From Proteobacteria bacterium UBA6920 (GTDB lineage Bacteria > Pseudomonadota > Gammaproteobacteria > SG8-11), in contig DKAS01000226.1 of the NCBI GenBank assembly GCA_002448875.1, positions 1-8,082 of the forward strand: a stretch of 8,082 nucleotides of DNA, written 5' to 3'. Position 1 is the stretch's first letter. Each line of letters starts with the position of its first letter. The notes below the pieces were generated by a model. The model was not told the DNA's origin. It ran no database searches and saw only the letters and a list, made by a program, of their open reading frames with translations. Below are positions 6,825-8,082 of this stretch, piece after piece. Both the position numbers and the translations under genes were made by a program.

Positions 6825-7517
6825 CTACGGCACGATTTTGTTTGATAACGATTCATAAAGATCCAAGTAAGCCGCAAAATGACTAGTGTTATTGTTGATT
6901 GCTTGTTGCCCAAAATGCCTTTGTACTGAAGAAAGTAGCAAAGCGCCTGGCCCATAACCTTGTGTTAGCTGATTATTCTGAGGCTGAAGAAACCAAATTG
7001 CTGTTTCTTTAAAATCAGCTTTGCATTTTTCAGAACCATGAGCGACTCTATTTCGGATTGAGTTGGCTCGTTTTAACAAGTCTACTTTATTTGTCAAACA
7101 CCCATAAGGGTGGATAGCGAAATAAAAATCCGCTGTGCGCCAAACCCAACGTGGATCGTTAACTTTTAAGTAGTGTTTTTGGGGATCGTAGTTTGCATCC
7201 TGCGATAGAATCTCATAGGCATGGTTTAAGGTATTCGCGTGGCCATATTTATTTGACGGTGAATAATTGCAATCAGTAGACGCGCCTGCTATATACCTTA
7301 CGAGTGTACGCTCTAAGAACTCTTCCCATGCCGCAACTACGCCCATGAACGCCAGTTCAATAATTTGCAATACGTGCTTTGGATGGATTCCATTTGCTGC
7401 ATTTGGATGTGCTTTGCGTGGCAGTGAGTCTATAGCACTTACGAGATTCCGAGCTGCATTCGCTTCTCTTTGAAACTCTCGCTTAACATGATCTACTTTA
7501 GGGGGTCTGCCTGCCAC
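6825..7517 (-). CDS. HEPN-domain protein (RiboL-PSP-HEPN-like), integron cassette gene
   Basis: The 230-residue, mostly helical protein contains RANSIRNRVAHGSEK, in which R155-N-R-V-A-H160 is the R-x4-H motif of HEPN domains. This motif forms the metal-independent RNase active site in toxins and defence effectors. The preceding helix with AAWEEFLERTLVRYI (62-76) fits the RiboL-PSP-HEPN-type arrangement, in which a conserved E/D-rich helix packs against the R-x4-H helix. No second domain or transmembrane segment is seen. The start is GTG at 7517, with AAGGAAA about 7 nt upstream. It is the first cassette of the array, starting 19 nt inside the cassette boundary and ending at its attC. A self-standing HEPN protein could be an RNase toxin, an RNA-binding regulator or an abortive-infection effector. 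No paired nucleotidyltransferase antitoxin is present. Family assignment is moderately confident; activity is inferred from the intact motif. Confidence 0.72.
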   Translation of the reverse strand: MAGRPPKVDHVKREFQREANAARNLVSAIDSLPRKAHPNAANGIHPKHVLQIIELAFMGVVAAWEEFLERTLVRYIAGASTDCNYSPSNKYGHANTLNHAYEILSQDANYDPQKHYLKVNDPRWVWRTADFYFAIHPYGCLTNKVDLLKRANSIRNRVAHGSEKCKADFKETAIWFLQPQNNQLTQGYGPGALLLSSVQRHFGQQAINNNTSHFAAYLDLYESLSNKIVP

Positions 7518-7535
7518 TGTGTCTTTCCTTTTCTT

Positions 7536-7595
7536 GCGCTAACAGTTACATTTATAGATCTGCGTAATATAAAGATATACCGATCTATCTATTCT
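7536..7595 (-). other. Cassette array boundary, attI-like site or secondary integron insertion site
   Basis: On the minus strand ACTGTTAGCGC ends at 7536 and supplies the GTT crossover core (7543-7541) where the first cassette begins. Upstream there is no long attC-type palindrome. There is only an AT-rich stretch with a 7-bp inverted repeat (ATAGATC 7554-7560 and GATCTAT 7582-7588, 21 nt apart). That absence fits an attI or a non-attC insertion site rather than a further cassette. No integrase gene follows within the window and no convincing Pc promoter was found. Confidence 0.5.
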
Positions 7596-7880
7596 TAGTA
7601 ATCACGGAAATGGATACGCAGGCAAACTACAGAAACGTATTCCCCAACAACCTCACATACCAATCGCCCCTGATACCAAATGCCAACCTGGCAAATAGAC
7701 CTCAAGCCCGATTCGATTCACACATTGACCTTCAACCAAAATCAAGCATCGGCTCGATTCATCGGTCCGGCCCAAGGACATACCTCACCGCGCCCAGACA
7801 CACACGCGAACTATATGGATAAATGTAGTAGGAAAATGAAAAAGTGGTAGGTTGAAAATTGTTTTTGTAAAACGGCTCGC
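7596..7880. other. Intergenic stretch without a supported gene
   Basis: About 285 bp with no gene I can support on either strand. The only long open frame (7610-7822, plus) has a weak start context and an unfamiliar composition. Two imperfect copies of a CAAGC...TCGATTCA segment occur near 7702-7720 and 7743-7761. This is where an integron integrase would be expected if the array were complete, and none is recognisable. Confidence 0.5.
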
Positions 7881-7898
7881 GTCTACATGACGTCTACA
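7880..7898 (+). repeat. Tandem direct repeat CGTCTACA, 11-bp period
   Basis: CGTCTACA occurs at 7880-7887 and 7891-7898. A spacing of about one helical turn puts both on the same DNA face, as in arm-type binding sites of tyrosine recombinases near island ends. The function is inferred. Confidence 0.5.
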
Positions 7899-7934
7899 CG
7901 GAAACCCTTAAAGTCAGGAAGGATTAATTACTTA

Positions 7935-7974
7935 TTGGTTTAATGGGGTTGGCGAGAGGAACAGAACCCCCGAT
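7935..7974 (-). other. Degenerate tRNA 3'-end copy, possible attachment-site scar
   Basis: On the plus strand TTGGTTTAATGG (7935-7946) repeats TTGTTTTAATGG (8056-8067), which spans the terminator edge and the CCA end of the tRNA, with one mismatch in 12. Further on, GAGAGGAACAGAACCCCCGA (7954-7973) resembles the T-arm of a tRNA read from the other strand. The copy is too decayed to be a working tRNA. It could be the second half of an island attachment duplication. Confidence 0.4.
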
Positions 7975-8000
7975 CGGATGGTTACACGCTAGAACAAAAT

Positions 8001-8018
8001 GGTGACTTATTGGTGACT
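8001..8018 (+). repeat. Tandem direct repeat GGTGACT, 11-bp period
   Basis: GGTGACT lies at 8001-8007 and 8012-8018, again spaced 11 bp. Together with the CGTCTACA pair it brackets the tRNA-like scar, suggesting recombinase or accessory-protein binding sites. Confidence 0.5.
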
Positions 8019-8057
8019 CAAAAGAAAAGGGTTAAGTCTAAGAAGACGTAACCCTTT
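8019..8057 (-). terminator. Rho-independent terminator of the tRNA transcript
   Basis: Read on the minus strand, a 14-bp stem (8044-8057 pairing with 8026-8039, one mismatch, beginning AAAGGGTTA) closes on a 4-nt loop and is followed by TTTTCTTTTG. It lies just after the CCA end of the tRNA, as expected for its transcription stop. Confidence 0.8.
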
Positions 8058-8064
8058 GTTTTAA

Positions 8065-8082
8065 TGGCGCGCCCGGAGAGAT
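8065..8082 (-). tRNA. tRNA 3' end, partial (probably tRNA-Arg)
   Basis: The minus strand reads ATCTCTCCGGGCGCGCCA. In tRNA numbering this is the last T-loop base, T-stem CTCTC, acceptor strand CGGGCGC, discriminator G and encoded CCA. The rest lies beyond the window. The implied acceptor start GCGCCCG fits gammaproteobacterial tRNA-Arg genes, so that isotype is likely, but the anticodon is not visible. The terminator directly downstream supports the call. Confidence 0.72.

Noticed and set aside
7544..7600. Possible Pc promoter for the array
   Set aside because: A TATATT-like -10 occurs, but no acceptable -35 lies at 16-18 bp spacing, so I do not list a promoter.
7610..7822. Open frame of 70 codons on the plus strand
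   Set aside because: Unfamiliar sequence, weak start context and no neighbour logic; it is probably a chance frame in an AT- and CA-rich spacer.
1..8082. CRISPR array, rRNA or riboswitch
   Set aside because: No regularly spaced repeat-spacer series and no recognisable rRNA or riboswitch core were seen on either strand.

Overview
The window looks like an accessory region of a gammaproteobacterial chromosome, probably a pseudomonad or close relative. This rests on the style of the surface-glycan glycosyltransferase, the IS3-type transposase and the integron-type recombination sites. It is inferred from protein recognition alone; no ribosomal or housekeeping gene is present to confirm it.

Left part (1-3478, minus strand): three co-directional genes of a surface-polysaccharide decoration module. 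In transcription order they are a GT2 polyprenyl-phosphate glycosyltransferase, a four-helix SMR/ArnE-like small membrane protein, and a 740-residue polytopic membrane protein. The set resembles a Gtr-type module (GT2, small flippase, large GT-C-like enzyme). All of it appears to be decaying. The glycosyltransferase has lost its N-terminus, the SMR gene has an in-frame TAA with its last helix still encoded behind the stop, and the large protein seems to end early.

Middle (3479-5130): a 72-nt scrap of one IS3-family transposase gene, followed by a complete 1,580-bp IS3-type element with 12-bp terminal inverted repeats, orfA, orfB, and an A8G run suited to -1 frameshifting. There is no target duplication, and the two flanks are unrelated genes. 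This junction is therefore probably the product of deletion or recombination rather than simple insertion.

Right part (5131-7543, minus strand): an integron-type cassette array with no integrase in the window. From upstream to downstream it holds a HEPN-domain protein, an attC site, a DUF3800-type (RNase H-fold) protein with a helical N-terminal extension, a second, more degenerate attC, and a TIR-domain gene cut off by the IS. HEPN, DUF3800 and TIR proteins all recur in antiphage and abortive-infection systems, so this reads as a small defence-cassette array. The sequence itself does not prove that function.

Right edge (7544-8082): about 500 bp with no credible gene. It carries two pairs of 11-bp-spaced direct repeats, a degenerate copy of a tRNA 3' end with flank, a hairpin terminator, and the last 18 nt of a minus-strand tRNA (probably tRNA-Arg). 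This looks like the tRNA-proximal end of a genomic island.
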